In this document: one piece after another, positions 45,827 to 55,006 of the stretch | Numbering within the stretch: position 1 is the first letter of the stretch | How the letters are laid out: the number at the start of each line of letters is the position of its first letter | NCBI RefSeq assembly: GCF_024347635.1 | Contig: NZ_AP025510.1 | Span: forward strand, 186,001 to 250,000 | DNA: 64,000 nucleotides | Direction: 5' to 3' | From: Vibrio tasmaniensis | GTDB taxonomy: Bacteria > Pseudomonadota > Gammaproteobacteria > Enterobacterales > Vibrionaceae | The notes under the pieces: generated by a model | Seen by the model: only the letters and a program-made list of their open reading frames with translations | Told to the model about the DNA's origin: nothing | Databases searched by the model: none | Program-made: the position numbers and the translations under genes

Positions 45827-46336
45827 CTATGACCGCTTTTTCTTTGTTCGACGGTTTTTTTCCTGCTCCAACTCTTCCAACTTTTTTAGAACGGCATTCT
45901 CAGTTCGTAAGTAGACCAACTCCTCTCTTAGCTCCTCAAGTGTCATTTCATTATCAGGCTTAGTGGTACGTTGAGGTTGCTGTTTCATTGAGGGGCTTCC
46001 TTTATGGCGTATTTTGAGCCCCTTGATACCGAGCTCATTAAATCGTTTGAGCCAGACAGAGAGTATTCCAGGGGATGAGAGATTTAATACTGCGCTAGTG
46101 TGCGTGAGAGACCATTCATTCGTCCACATTAAATTCAATGCTTTTCGTTTTGTCTGAGCAGTAGCAGCATGCTTAGTGGGTAAAAATGAATCAGTACCAT
46201 GGATGGCAAAGACTTGAGCCCAATACCGTATCTGTCTCGAAGAAATTGAATATTGTTTTGCTAAATCGCGAGATGACGCGCCACCTAAACATTGTTTAGC
46301 AATGATACATTTTAGCTCTCGGCTATATTTGGACAT
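45827..46336 (-). CDS. IS3-family transposase OrfA
   Basis: A 169-residue DNA-binding protein with two HTH segments (about 10-45 and 65-100) and a C-terminal leucine zipper (LEELREELVYLRTENAVLKK). I start at ATG 46336 (MSKYSREL); the open frame further upstream lies outside the element. Just before its stop is the slippery G-AAA-AAG, which would move ribosomes by -1 into the orfB frame. Confidence 0.9.
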   Translation of the reverse strand: MSKYSRELKCIIAKQCLGGASSRDLAKQYSISSRQIRYWAQVFAIHGTDSFLPTKHAATAQTKRKALNLMWTNEWSLTHTSAVLNLSSPGILSVWLKRFNELGIKGLKIRHKGSPSMKQQPQRTTKPDNEMTLEELREELVYLRTENAVLKKLEELEQEKNRRTKKKRS

Positions 46337-46414
46337 AAAAAGACCCCCAATAATTGGAGTCCAACTATTGGGGGTCAGTTCATTTTGGGGACTGGCTCTG
46401 GGGGCGATAGCAAT

Positions 46415-46440
46415 AAAAAAGCCGCTAAGAAAGCGGCTTT
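46415..46440 (-). terminator. Terminator after the YfcC/ArcD-like gene
   Basis: AAAGCCGCTT/AAGCGGCTTT-type stem with a T run on the minus strand, 25 bases after the carrier stop and close to the IS right end. Confidence 0.85.
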
Positions 46441-46464
46441 GAACGAGAAGGTGGTGTGTAGCTT

Positions 46465-47913
46465 TTAGATAAGCGCACCAATACTTAGTACAACGATGCA
46501 GAACACCATCAAGATTCCGATCAATGGCATCACCCATTTAACCCAGCGCACGTAAGGGACACGAGCAATCGCCAAGCCGCCCATTACCACTGCAGAGGTT
46601 GGAGTGATTAAGTTGACCAAGCCAGATGCAGATTGGTAAGCGGTGATAACAAGGTCACGACCTACGCCTGCAAAATCGGCTAATGGAGCCATGATTGGCA
46701 TAGTCAGTACTGCCAGGCCAGAGGTCGAAGGTACTAAGAATGACAGTAGAATTTCTAAGAAGAACATCACGTTAATGAAGACAACTGAAGAAAGGCCAGT
46801 CACCATTTGTTCTGCCGAGAAAAGAATTGTGTCGGTGATCATACCGCGGTCCATTACGACTACGATACCACGTGCTATACCTATGATAAGCGCAACGCCC
46901 AGTAGGTCTCGAGCACCGTCTATGAAGCTAGTTGTGAACTCTTCCTCGCTCATACGAGACACTATACCGACAATAATAGTCGCTGCTAAGAACATCGCGG
47001 AGATCTCTGCCATCCACCATCCAGCAACAGATACACCGTAAATCATCACAGCGAATGAGCCACCAAAAATGGCCAGGATCAGTTTGCGAGTCGCGGTGAA
47101 CTCCAGTTTTTCACCACTTGCGTTGCCAAGGAAGTGCGCTTTGTTCTCTTCGTACTTATCGTAAACAATCGATGTTGTTGGATCGGCTTGTACCATTCTT
47201 GCGTAGCGCATGACGTAGGCGACACAGATACCCCAACCAATAATCAGCATTCCAATACGCAGCGCGATACCGTCGGTAAATGGAATACCAGAGGCGTTGG
47301 CAGCAATAACGGTCGCGAATGGGTTAATGGTTGAACCTAGCACCCCAATCCCTGCGCCAAGCAATACCGTCGCAGCCGCAACTAGAGGGTCAAAGCGAGC
47401 AGCCATCATTACAGGTACTAGTAATGTATAGAATGGCAGTGATTCTTCCGCCATGCCGTAGACGGTACCGCCAGCGGCAAACAGTGCCATCAGTATTGGT
47501 ATCATCAACTCTTCTCGCCCTTCTAAGCGGGCGGTAACGCGTTCGATACCAGCATCAATGGCACCCGTTTTGGTTACTAGTCCTAAGAAGCCACCAATGA
47601 TTAAAATGAACAGTGAAACGTCGATTGCTGCAGCTTCATAACTATTGTGATCGTAGAAGCCGTCAATAGGCGCAAGCAGTACGTCAATTACGCCTTGAGG
47701 ATTACCTTCTACCGCTTGGTAGGTTCCTGTTACGGGAACTTCTCGACCGAGTTCTTCGTTCATTGCACGGTCGTACTGGCCTGCAGGAACAATCCAGGTA
47801 AGGAGCGCTACGAGCGCAATAAGAATAAATAAAATGGTGTAAGCAGAAGGGAATTTAAAATTGGCAAAGAAGCCGCCCTTTTTTGTTTCGCTTGGTATCG
47901 TTTGAGTTGTCAT
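46465..47913 (-). CDS. YfcC/ArcD2-like basic amino-acid carrier
   Basis: A 482-residue inner-membrane protein of the C4-dicarboxylate anaerobic carrier-like (YfcC) family with about 12 hydrophobic segments. TWIVPAGQYDR near the start, GGTVYGMAEESLPFY, GSTINPFAT, FLVPSTSGLAVLTMPIMAPL and NLITPTSAVVMGG are typical motifs. Next to arginine deiminase genes such carriers act as arginine/ornithine exchangers, so that role is inferred. An IS150-like element lies between it and arcA. Confidence 0.85.
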   Translation of the reverse strand: MTTQTIPSETKKGGFFANFKFPSAYTILFILIALVALLTWIVPAGQYDRAMNEELGREVPVTGTYQAVEGNPQGVIDVLLAPIDGFYDHNSYEAAAIDVSLFILIIGGFLGLVTKTGAIDAGIERVTARLEGREELMIPILMALFAAGGTVYGMAEESLPFYTLLVPVMMAARFDPLVAAATVLLGAGIGVLGSTINPFATVIAANASGIPFTDGIALRIGMLIIGWGICVAYVMRYARMVQADPTTSIVYDKYEENKAHFLGNASGEKLEFTATRKLILAIFGGSFAVMIYGVSVAGWWMAEISAMFLAATIIVGIVSRMSEEEFTTSFIDGARDLLGVALIIGIARGIVVVMDRGMITDTILFSAEQMVTGLSSVVFINVMFFLEILLSFLVPSTSGLAVLTMPIMAPLADFAGVGRDLVITAYQSASGLVNLITPTSAVVMGGLAIARVPYVRWVKWVMPLIGILMVFCIVVLSIGALI

Positions 47914-48373
47914 GGCTATCTCCTTACATCATCTTAAATAAAAGTGACGTGAATTAGCGACTAATGATTTATAGATTGTAAATACACTTACATTTATGAA
48001 GTACCCAGCGATATAGAGTTGCTGACTTTAAATTAAAGTTATTTTTATATTTACCAATCCGAATGAAATAGATTTAATTTAGCTGTGGCTATTTTATTCC
48101 TTACCTAGTTATTTAAATTTGGTGCTGTTCACAAAAATAGTTGCCCATAAAGTCGTGGTGAAATTACAGAAAATCAGCAAGGTTTTTTGGTTAGTTAGCT
48201 TGGATTAATATTCGATAGGGATGAGGGGGAATCGAAAGGGGAATGACTGGGTAGGCATTCATGGACAATGGTTTGAATAATCATGGAATTTTATTCAAAC
48301 TTTATTTTTGGTTGGTTTTTGAGTTTTATAATGGTTATTTGACGTGTATCAAATAATACCTTGAGTAGAAAAC

Positions 48374-48400
48374 AAAAAAGGAAGCCGAAGCTTCCTTTTA
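48374..48400 (-). terminator. Terminator after dcuA
   Basis: GGAAGC and GCTTCC arms around CGAA with flanking A and T runs, 23 bases after the dcuA stop. The rest of the gap 47914-48373 is AT-rich upstream sequence of the carrier gene, with nothing else I can name. Confidence 0.88.
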
Positions 48401-48422
48401 AATTTTTAATCATCAGCGAATG

Positions 48423-49730
48423 TTAGATAAACAGACCGCCAAATGCGAAGCCTAGTGCTACCGCAGTACTGATTGTTACCACACCTGGAATGAAGAATGG
48501 GTGGTTAAATACGTACTTACCGATACGGGTTGAACCTGTATCATCCATCTCAACCGCTGCCAGTAGCGTAGGGTAAGTTGGAAGTACGAACAGCGCACTT
48601 ACCGCAGCAAAAGAAGCAACGGCTGTTAGTGGTGCTACGCCAATGGCTAGAGCTGCAGGCATTAGTGCAACGGTTGTTGCGCCTTGAGAGTAAAGCAGCA
48701 TAGAAGCGAAGAACAGAACAAGAGCCAGCATCCATGGGTAGTCAGCCAGTAGAGCACCAGCAACGTCTTTGATTTCAGCAACGTGTGCGTTTACAAACGT
48801 TGAACCTAACCAAGCCACACCAAGTACACATACACACGCTGTCATACCTGAGCGGAATGTAGGAGCAGACGAAATCTTCGCAGCATCAATTTTAGTGAAC
48901 ATCACAATTGCCGCTGCTGCTGCTAGCATCACAGACATGATCGCTTCGTTACGACCCAGAGCAGGATTTTCAATTAGACCAACAGAGCTAGAGATAGCGG
49001 CTGCGTAGCAAACCACGAACCCAATTGCCGCTAGGAAGATGTAAGTCGCTCTCTTCGCTGTTGGTAGAATTTCACGTTTCTCTTCTGTCGCCAGTTTGAT
49101 TAGGCCTTTCTCTAGACGTTCTTGGTAAACAGGATCGTCTTTCAGTTCGCTACCCATGTAGTTAGCAACAACCGCACCAACCATACAAGCGATGAAGGTT
49201 GTTGGGATACAAACCATCAATAGCGTTAGGTAATCAACACCAAAGGGTGCCAGCATTGCTGCGAAAGCGACAACGGCAGCCGAGATTGGCGAAGCTGTGA
49301 TCGCAATTTGAGAAGCGACAACAGCGATAGACAGTGGACGAGAAGGACGAACACCTTGGCCTTTTGCTACTTCTGCAATAACAGGAAGCGTAGAGAATGC
49401 TGTGTGACCAGTACCCGCCATTAGTGTCATTACAAAGGTCACAATCGGTGCATAAAAGGTGATGCGTTCAGGGTGTTTACGCAAAAAGTTTTCTGCAATT
49501 TGTACCAACCAGTCCATACCACCAGCAACCTGCATAGCAGCAATTGCGGTGATAACCGACATGATGATCAAGATTACGTCGATCGGGATGAAAGACTGGC
49601 TTGTTGGAACGCCAAGAATCAGTGAAAGGGCAATAACACCAGCACCACCGGCAAAACCAATACCGATACCGCCAATTCTGGCCCCCAAAAAGATAAAGAG
49701 CAGGACGACAAATAGTTCTACTGCAATCAT
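48423..49730 (-). CDS. dcuA: Anaerobic C4-dicarboxylate antiporter DcuA
   Basis: A 435-residue membrane carrier that exchanges aspartate, fumarate, malate and succinate. MIAVELFVVLLFIFLGAR, GGIGIGFAGG, AIAAMQVAGGMDWLV and FVLPTYPTLLAAVEMDDTGSTRIGK are much closer to E. coli DcuA than DcuB. I start at ATG 49730, seven bases after AGGTG, and not at GTG 49739. It follows aspA, the usual pair, but a terminator and a long perfect hairpin lie between them. Confidence 0.93.
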   Translation of the reverse strand: MIAVELFVVLLFIFLGARIGGIGIGFAGGAGVIALSLILGVPTSQSFIPIDVILIIMSVITAIAAMQVAGGMDWLVQIAENFLRKHPERITFYAPIVTFVMTLMAGTGHTAFSTLPVIAEVAKGQGVRPSRPLSIAVVASQIAITASPISAAVVAFAAMLAPFGVDYLTLLMVCIPTTFIACMVGAVVANYMGSELKDDPVYQERLEKGLIKLATEEKREILPTAKRATYIFLAAIGFVVCYAAAISSSVGLIENPALGRNEAIMSVMLAAAAAIVMFTKIDAAKISSAPTFRSGMTACVCVLGVAWLGSTFVNAHVAEIKDVAGALLADYPWMLALVLFFASMLLYSQGATTVALMPAALAIGVAPLTAVASFAAVSALFVLPTYPTLLAAVEMDDTGSTRIGKYVFNHPFFIPGVVTISTAVALGFAFGGLFI

Positions 49731-49753
49731 AAGTAACACCTCATTTTAGATTT

Positions 49754-49792
49754 TATTATGTGAACATTCGCCGCTGGAATGTTCACATAATA
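49754..49792 (-). promoter_or_regulatory. Perfect 16-bp inverted repeat in the dcuA leader
   Basis: TATTATGTGAACATTC (49754-49769) and GAATGTTCACATAATA (49777-49792) around a 7-base loop, 24 bases before the dcuA ATG. There is no T run. It could be a dimer-protein operator or an mRNA 5' stem that sets dcuA expression apart from aspA. Confidence 0.7.
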
Positions 49793-49874
49793 GTTCTATG
49801 GTTTAGATTCTATTTCGCAAAAGTGTAACCAACGGAAATCCACAAAAGTAACATGGTTAACCGTATTGGAGCCT

Positions 49875-49901
49875 AAAAAAGGGCTCCGTTTGGAGCCCTT
49901 T
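49875..49901 (-). terminator. Terminator after aspA
   Basis: GGGCTCC and GGAGCCC arms around a 4-base loop with A/T runs on both sides, 13 bases after the aspA stop. Confidence 0.9.
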
Positions 49902-49910
49902 TCGCTAACG

Positions 49911-51362
49911 TTATTCGTAGCGTTTTGCTTTATACTGAGGATGCATCAAATTTTCAACAGAGAAAATGTCATCAAGTTCTTCTTCGGTTAATAACCCGCG
50001 CTCTAGAACCACATCACGAACGCTTTTACCTGTTTCAGCACAGATCTTACCAACAACATCACCCTCGTGGTGGCCAATGTATGGGTTTAGGTAAGTGACG
50101 ATACCGATAGAGTTAAATACGTGAGATTCACACACTTCTTTGTTCACAGTAATGCCGTCTACACACTTGTCGCGTAGGTTCACACATGCGTTTGTTAGAA
50201 TGTCTAGAGACTCAAACATGCTTTGTGCGATAACAGGTTCCATTACGTTCAGTTGAAGCTGACCGCCTTCTGCTGCGAAAGAAACCGTGTTGTCGTTACC
50301 TAGAACTTTAAAGCAAACTTGGTTTACTACTTCAGGCACAACTGGGTTTACTTTAGCTGGCATGATTGAAGAACCCGCTTGCAGTTCAGGTAGGTTTAGT
50401 TCGTTAAAGCCAGTGCGTGGGCCTGAAGAAAGAAGACGTAAGTCGTTACAAATCTTAGACAGTTTAACCGCTAGACGCTTAAGTGCACCGTGCGTCATTA
50501 CGTATGCGCCACAGTCAGACGTTGCTTCGATAAGATCTTCAGCCGCAACACACTCTAGGCCAGTTACTTCTGCTAGGTGTTTCACTGCTAGGCCTTGGTA
50601 ACCCGGTGCTGCGTTCAGACCTGTACCGATAGCCGTTGCGCCTAGGTTAACTTCAAGCAGAAGCTTTGAAGTGTATTCTAGGTTTTTGATTTCTTCATTG
50701 ATGGTTACAGCCCAAGCGTGGAACTCTTGGCCAACCGTCATAGGTACTGCATCTTGAAGTTGAGTACGACCCATCTTCAGGATTGTGTTGAATTCTTGGC
50801 TCTTAAGCTCGAATGCACCTTTTAGGTACTCGATAGCGTCAATCAGTTTACGAACGCTGTTGTAAACAGAGATACGGAAACCCGTTGGGTAAGCACAGTT
50901 TGTTGATTGGCTGCGGTTTACATGGTCATTTGGGTTGATGAACTCATATTGGCCTTTTTCTTTGCCCATAAGTTCAAGCGCCACGTTTGCCACTACTTCG
51001 TTAGCATTCATGTTTACAGAAGTACCAGCACCACCTTGGAATACATCCGATGGGAACTGATCCATGCACTTGCCAGTGTCTAGAATGAGGTCACAAGCTT
51101 CGATGATGTACTTAGCTACTTCGCTTGGGATTACACCTAACTCTTTGTTTGCTAAAGCCGCTGCTTTCTTTGTCATCACCATACCGCGAACGAATTCAGG
51201 TACATCTGAGATCGTTACATTTGAGATGTTGAAGTTTTCAACTGCGCGTAGAGTGTGGATGCCGTAGTAAGCATCAGCCGGAACATGACGTTGACCTAGT
51301 AGATCTTCTTCGAGACGAGTAGCTTGAGGAGCTTCAACTTGAGCTTCTGATAGATTAGCCAT
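49911..51362 (-). CDS. aspA: Aspartate ammonia-lyase
   Basis: A 483-residue aspartase that converts aspartate to fumarate and ammonia, feeding anaerobic fumarate respiration with Dcu[12 protein letters not shown] is the superfamily signature. [14 protein letters not shown] and [18 protein letters not shown] are also present. The N-terminal extension of about 18 residues before the conserved core is a little longer than in E. coli. fxsA diverges upstream, as in E. coli. Confidence 0.96.
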   Translation of the reverse strand: MANLSEAQVEAPQATRLEEDLLGQRHVPADAYYGIHTLRAVENFNISNVTISDVPEFVRGMVMTKKAAALANKELGVIPSEVAKYIIEACDLILDTGKCMDQFPSDVFQGGAGTSVNMNANEVVANVALELMGKEKGQYEFINPNDHVNRSQSTNCAYPTGFRISVYNSVRKLIDAIEYLKGAFELKSQEFNTILKMGRTQLQDAVPMTVGQEFHAWAVTINEEIKNLEYTSKLLLEVNLGATAIGTGLNAAPGYQGLAVKHLAEVTGLECVAAEDLIEATSDCGAYVMTHGALKRLAVKLSKICNDLRLLSSGPRTGFNELNLPELQAGSSIMPAKVNPVVPEVVNQVCFKVLGNDNTVSFAAEGGQLQLNVMEPVIAQSMFESLDILTNACVNLRDKCVDGITVNKEVCESHVFNSIGIVTYLNPYIGHHEGDVVGKICAETGKSVRDVVLERGLLTEEELDDIFSVENLMHPQYKAKRYE

Positions 51363-51646
51363 AACAGGATCCTTAGAGAATTATTCTGATTATATAGTTA
51401 GTTATTAGCCTATTCTGTGTGCAAATACTCCGTTCGCTAGAATATTGGGCTGATAAATCCGTCCTGACTTATGTGGCACATGATACTGTACTTAGCGCAT
51501 AAAAATATTAAGTTGATCACCTTTTTCGGTTTTGTTTCGTCAATATTTTGCAAAGTTATTCTCGGTCAATAAACACGCTTATTTACAGGATAAATTTGAG
51601 ATTGATAGGGCTTTCAGCGTAAACTGGATGTAACAAAGGAGGGCGT

Positions 51647-52171
51647 GTGTTTCCTATCTTATTATTACTATTTATCTTCGTACCCATCATTGAGATTGGG
51701 CTATTTATTCAAGTTGGTGGCTTCTTAGGATTGTGGCCAACTATTGCGTTGGTTTTGATTACTGCATTTGTTGGTGCATCGCTTGTTCGTAGCCAAGGCA
51801 TTCAAACACTTATGTCTGTGCAAGGTCGATTACAACAAGGCGAAATGCCAGCACAACAGATTCTTGAAGGCGTGATGCTTGCGGTTGCTGGTGTATTGCT
51901 GCTGACTCCGGGCTTTATGACGGACGCACTCGGCATGTTGGTATTGCTACCTGCACCAAGAGCGATGATTGCCAAGAAAATGATGGAAAAAATGGTGGTG
52001 ACCAATATGTCTGGCGGCTTCCATGCGGGTGGCCAAGCTGGCTTTAGTCAGAGCCCATTTGGACAAGACCCATTCAATTCAGGTCCATCTGATCAATCAA
52101 AAGACGGCAACACCTTCGAGGGTGAGTTTGAGAAGAAAGACGACGACAACGATCGTAACCGCTTAAACTAA
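51647..52171 (+). CDS. fxsA: FxsA family membrane protein
   Basis: A 174-residue inner-membrane protein, with hydrophobic segments at about 1-18, 22-45 and 75-95, and a polar C-terminal tail rich in Gly, Ser, Asp and Lys. It begins with GTG behind AAAGGAGGG. E. coli FxsA relieves F-plasmid exclusion of phage T7 when overproduced; its natural role is not clear. Position divergent from aspA matches E. coli. Confidence 0.92.
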   Translation: MFPILLLLFIFVPIIEIGLFIQVGGFLGLWPTIALVLITAFVGASLVRSQGIQTLMSVQGRLQQGEMPAQQILEGVMLAVAGVLLLTPGFMTDALGMLVLLPAPRAMIAKKMMEKMVVTNMSGGFHAGGQAGFSQSPFGQDPFNSGPSDQSKDGNTFEGEFEKKDDDNDRNRLN

Positions 52172-52227
52172 TCCGTTTTTTATCTTCTTTGTTTTTCTCT
52201 CTTCTTTATATAGAGAGGGGAAAACAG

Positions 52228-52284
52228 AAAAGGCTCTTATCGTTATCCTTCGCAAGAAAGTGATAATGGTAAGAGCCTTTTTTA
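52228..52284. terminator. Bidirectional terminator between fxsA and trmL
   Basis: AAAAGGCTCTTA and TAAGAGCCTTTT arms, extended by a second GTTATC/GATAAT pairing inside the loop. Confidence 0.85.
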
Positions 52285-52375
52285 TTACATGTACCTGCTA
52301 TGTACAATTGCTAGCAGGAACAGGTAACAGGCCGAGTGAGCGGTTATTTACTGAGATTAATTTACTGAGATTGGG

Positions 52376-52855
52376 TTATACCGCGCCTTCAAAGCCCATT
52401 TGTCGCCACGCTTCGAAAGCGATAATAGCAACCGCGTTAGAGAGATTTAGGCTGCGTGCGTCTGGCATCATTGGAATACGAATGCGTTGTTCCATTGGCA
52501 TGCTTTCGATGAACTCCGCAGGTAGGCCTCGAGTCTCAGGGCCAAACATCAACACATCACCTTGTTGGAATTTCGCATCCACGTGGTGACCAGTGGTTTT
52601 GGTGGTGCAAGCGAAGATGCGGAAATCACCCTCGCGTTCATTCTCTAGATACTCAAGGAAGGCTTCTAGATTCTTGTGACGCTTAACTCGCGCAAGGTCG
52701 TGGTAATCCAAGCCCGCACGACGAACTTTCTTCTCTTCAAAATCAAAGCCAAGCGGCTCGATAAGGTGCAGGTTTGCGCCGCAGTTAGCTGATAGGCGAA
52801 TGATGTTACCCGTATTGGGCGCGATTTCTGGTTCGTATAGAGCGATATCAAACAT
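52376..52855 (-). CDS. trmL: tRNA (cytidine/uridine-34-2'-O)-methyltransferase
   Basis: A 159-residue SPOUT enzyme that methylates the wobble ribose of tRNA-Leu isoacceptors. [27 protein letters not shown], the knot motif [11 protein letters not shown] and [20 protein letters not shown] are near-diagnostic. Length matches E. coli TrmL (157). It is transcribed alone, convergent with fxsA. Confidence 0.95.
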   Translation of the reverse strand: MFDIALYEPEIAPNTGNIIRLSANCGANLHLIEPLGFDFEEKKVRRAGLDYHDLARVKRHKNLEAFLEYLENEREGDFRIFACTTKTTGHHVDAKFQQGDVLMFGPETRGLPAEFIESMPMEQRIRIPMMPDARSLNLSNAVAIIAFEAWRQMGFEGAV

Positions 52856-52932
52856 GTTGGTTCACAAGAATAATCAAAGATAGCCAGAGTATACGGTGGC
52901 AAGCTGAGTGAGTACAGTTCGCCACCCTCAGC

Positions 52933-53550
52933 TTAAGCTTGGTTCGCTAGTGCCTGCGCGTAGTTTTCAGATACTGCATTCCAATTCACTACGTTCCACC
53001 ATGCATTGATGTAATCAGGACGACGATTTTGGTAGCTGATGTAGTAGGCGTGTTCCCAAACATCGAGTGCAAGAATGGGTTCGCCATTACTGGCAACAGT
53101 ATCCATCCATGGATTGTCTTGGTTCGTGGTTGAGATGATTTGAAGTTGCCCTTCTTCTACCACTAACCAAGCAAAGCCAGAGCCGAAGGTGTTAATAGCC
53201 GCTTGAGCGAATTGATCTTGGAATGTCTCAAAATCTCCAAATGTACTTTTAATCGCCTCACCAAGTTTACCCGTCGGTTCGCCTCCGCCGTTTTGAGCCA
53301 TGCAGTTCCAATACAAGATATGGTTGTAGTAACCACCGCCATTGTTACGCACGGCAGGGCTGTGCTGAGAGGTGTTAGCGAAGATCTCAGTCAGAGATTG
53401 CTGTTCAAGATCGCTGCCAGCAATCGCCGCAACAAACTTATCGTAGTAAGTTCTGTGGTGCTTGCTGTAATGCACTTCCATCGTTTTAGCATCAATGTAA
53501 GGTTCTAGGGCATCGTAAGCGTAGGGTAGATCAGGAAAAGAGTGTGACAT
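52933..53550 (-). CDS. sodA: Superoxide dismutase, Mn type
   Basis: A 205-residue cytoplasmic enzyme. Metal ligands are H27, H77 (NHILYW), D163 and H167 (DVWEHAYY). The Gly-rich RNNGGGYYNH and the Gln of TTNQDNPW favour the manganese form over the iron form. I start at ATG 53550, with GGAGGA just upstream; a longer open frame runs into cpxA and is ignored. A strong Fur box upstream agrees with derepression under iron starvation. Confidence 0.92.
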   Translation of the reverse strand: MSHSFPDLPYAYDALEPYIDAKTMEVHYSKHHRTYYDKFVAAIAGSDLEQQSLTEIFANTSQHSPAVRNNGGGYYNHILYWNCMAQNGGGEPTGKLGEAIKSTFGDFETFQDQFAQAAINTFGSGFAWLVVEEGQLQIISTTNQDNPWMDTVASNGEPILALDVWEHAYYISYQNRRPDYINAWWNVVNWNAVSENYAQALANQA

Positions 53551-53585
53551 GGTAAATCCTCCGTAATTAGAGGACTTACCATAAT

Positions 53586-53604
53586 GATAATGGAAATCAT
53601 TATC
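53586..53604 (-). promoter_or_regulatory. Fur box upstream of sodA
   Basis: GATAATGGAAATCATTATC matches the 19-bp Fur consensus GATAATGATAATCATTATC at 16 positions. It lies 36 bp before sodA, in the gap to cpxA. Confidence 0.85.
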
Positions 53605-53626
53605 AACTGTGATCTTTGTGGGGGTA

Positions 53627-55006
53627 TTACACAGGCAGGATAGGCAGGGTGATTTTGAGTTGTAATCCACCGAGTTGACTACGGCTTGCCGTGATGGTTC
53701 CACTGTGTTGGCGAATCGCACTCTCTGTAATCGTTAGGCCAAGCCCTGTGCCACCGGAGTTACGATCTCGAGCGGTTGAAACTCGGTAGAAGGGTCTAAA
53801 GATAGAATCTAGCTCATCATCAGGTACACCATCACCGTTGTCATTGACGCAAATCGTCAGCCGATCTTGGACAACATCGAATTGCACATCGACTTGGTCT
53901 TTCCCGTAATAGATAGCATTGCGCGTAATATTGTCCAAGGCACTCATCAGCAGCTTAGGATTACCCGAAATAGAACGCTCTGGGATCTCTGAAAACGTCA
54001 GTAATTTACCCATCTGTTCAGCTTCAAATTCTGCATCTTTTAAGATCTCTTCCCATAAGCTCGAAATAGGCTGAACCTCACGAGTAATGTGGCTGTCGAC
54101 TTGCATACGAGAGAGTGTCAGTAGTTCACTGATCATCTGTTCTAAACGCTGTGCTTCGGTATCAATGCGTTCGAGTTCTTGACTCTCCCCTTGTTTACGA
54201 ATCGCCAGTGCATTCGCCATGCGTAGGCGGGTCAATGGCGAGCGTAGCTCGTGTGATATATCAGAGAGCAGACGTTGTTGCCCTGAGATCATCTGGTTTA
54301 CCGCTTCCACCATCTGGTTAAAGCTTTCACCCGCTTGTCTGAATTCTGATGTGCCTTTTTCGAGTGTTGGATCGACCTCGAATTGGCCTTTCGCTACACG
54401 TTGTGCTGCGCGTTCAAGCCTACGGGCTGGTTGGCTCAATGCCCAAGCTAACCATAATAGCAGTGGGGTACTTGCTAGCATGACCGCAAGCAATAGCTGT
54501 AAAGGTCTATCAAATAAGCGCAGCAAAAATGGAGGAGGTTGGTTCCACTTCACTCCGGCATACATCAACAGTTCTTCACCTGCGAGTGTAATCGGCACGG
54601 GTCCTGCCACCATATAGTGTCCGTAGAGCTTTTGCTTCGGCATCTCAGGGTTATCAATCGAGGTAACAAAGTTTCGAATCGCCTTAAGCTTATAGTCTGA
54701 ATGTCTTTTCGAGGTGAGAACAGCACCTTCAAGATCGGTTAGATAGATACGAGAACGAGAATCCTTGCGGCTGCGTGGTGCTTCAAGTTGGAAAACAATT
54801 TTTCCTAGATTCGGTTCTTTGACGTAGCGCTTTTCTGTGAATTTAGCGATACGTTCGAGTTTATCGAGATGATCGGCAGGCACATCGCGCGCCACTCGCG
54901 GGTCTAAATGGGGAAGTGACAGTACCGACAAAAGCACCAGTAACATGGTGAACCAAAAGATAGCAAAGATACGTCCATATAAGCTGGTGATTTTAGGGAT
55001 ACGCAT
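53627..55006 (-). CDS. cpxA: Envelope-stress sensor kinase CpxA
   Basis: A 459-residue inner-membrane kinase. Two membrane segments (about 10-30 and 165-187) flank a periplasmic sensor. HAMP, HisKA with the phospho-acceptor His in LSDISHELRSPLTRLR, and HATPase with NDNGDGVP and GGTGLGLTI follow. The start codon overlaps the cpxR stop by one base (TAATG). It forms the cpxRA operon. Confidence 0.95.
   Translation of the reverse strand: MRIPKITSLYGRIFAIFWFTMLLVLLSVLSLPHLDPRVARDVPADHLDKLERIAKFTEKRYVKEPNLGKIVFQLEAPRSRKDSRSRIYLTDLEGAVLTSKRHSDYKLKAIRNFVTSIDNPEMPKQKLYGHYMVAGPVPITLAGEELLMYAGVKWNQPPPFLLRLFDRPLQLLLAVMLASTPLLLWLAWALSQPARRLERAAQRVAKGQFEVDPTLEKGTSEFRQAGESFNQMVEAVNQMISGQQRLLSDISHELRSPLTRLRMANALAIRKQGESQELERIDTEAQRLEQMISELLTLSRMQVDSHITREVQPISSLWEEILKDAEFEAEQMGKLLTFSEIPERSISGNPKLLMSALDNITRNAIYYGKDQVDVQFDVVQDRLTICVNDNGDGVPDDELDSIFRPFYRVSTARDRNSGGTGLGLTITESAIRQHSGTITASRSQLGGLQLKITLPILPV

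Larger units (their letters stand above)
44962..46377 (-). mobile_element. IS150-type IS3-family element
   Basis: A 1416-bp element with ends TGACCCCATAAAGTTGGAC (left) and TGACCCCCAATAGTTGGAC (right, in reverse complement). It encodes orfA and orfB in the -1 frame relation. No matching 3-bp target duplication is seen (AAG left, GTT right). Near the right end an 11-bp inverted repeat (46342-46376) could stop incoming transcription. It separates arcA from the YfcC/ArcD-like gene. Confidence 0.92.

Noticed and set aside
46337..46537. Longer orfA starting outside the IS
   Set aside because: The added residues lie beyond the IS end and in the antisense of the carrier gene. ATG 46336 gives the normal IS150-type OrfA start.
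53551..53721. 57-residue extension of sodA into the cpxA end
   Set aside because: It overlaps cpxA and the Fur box, and the strong GGAGGA with family-like start is at 53550.
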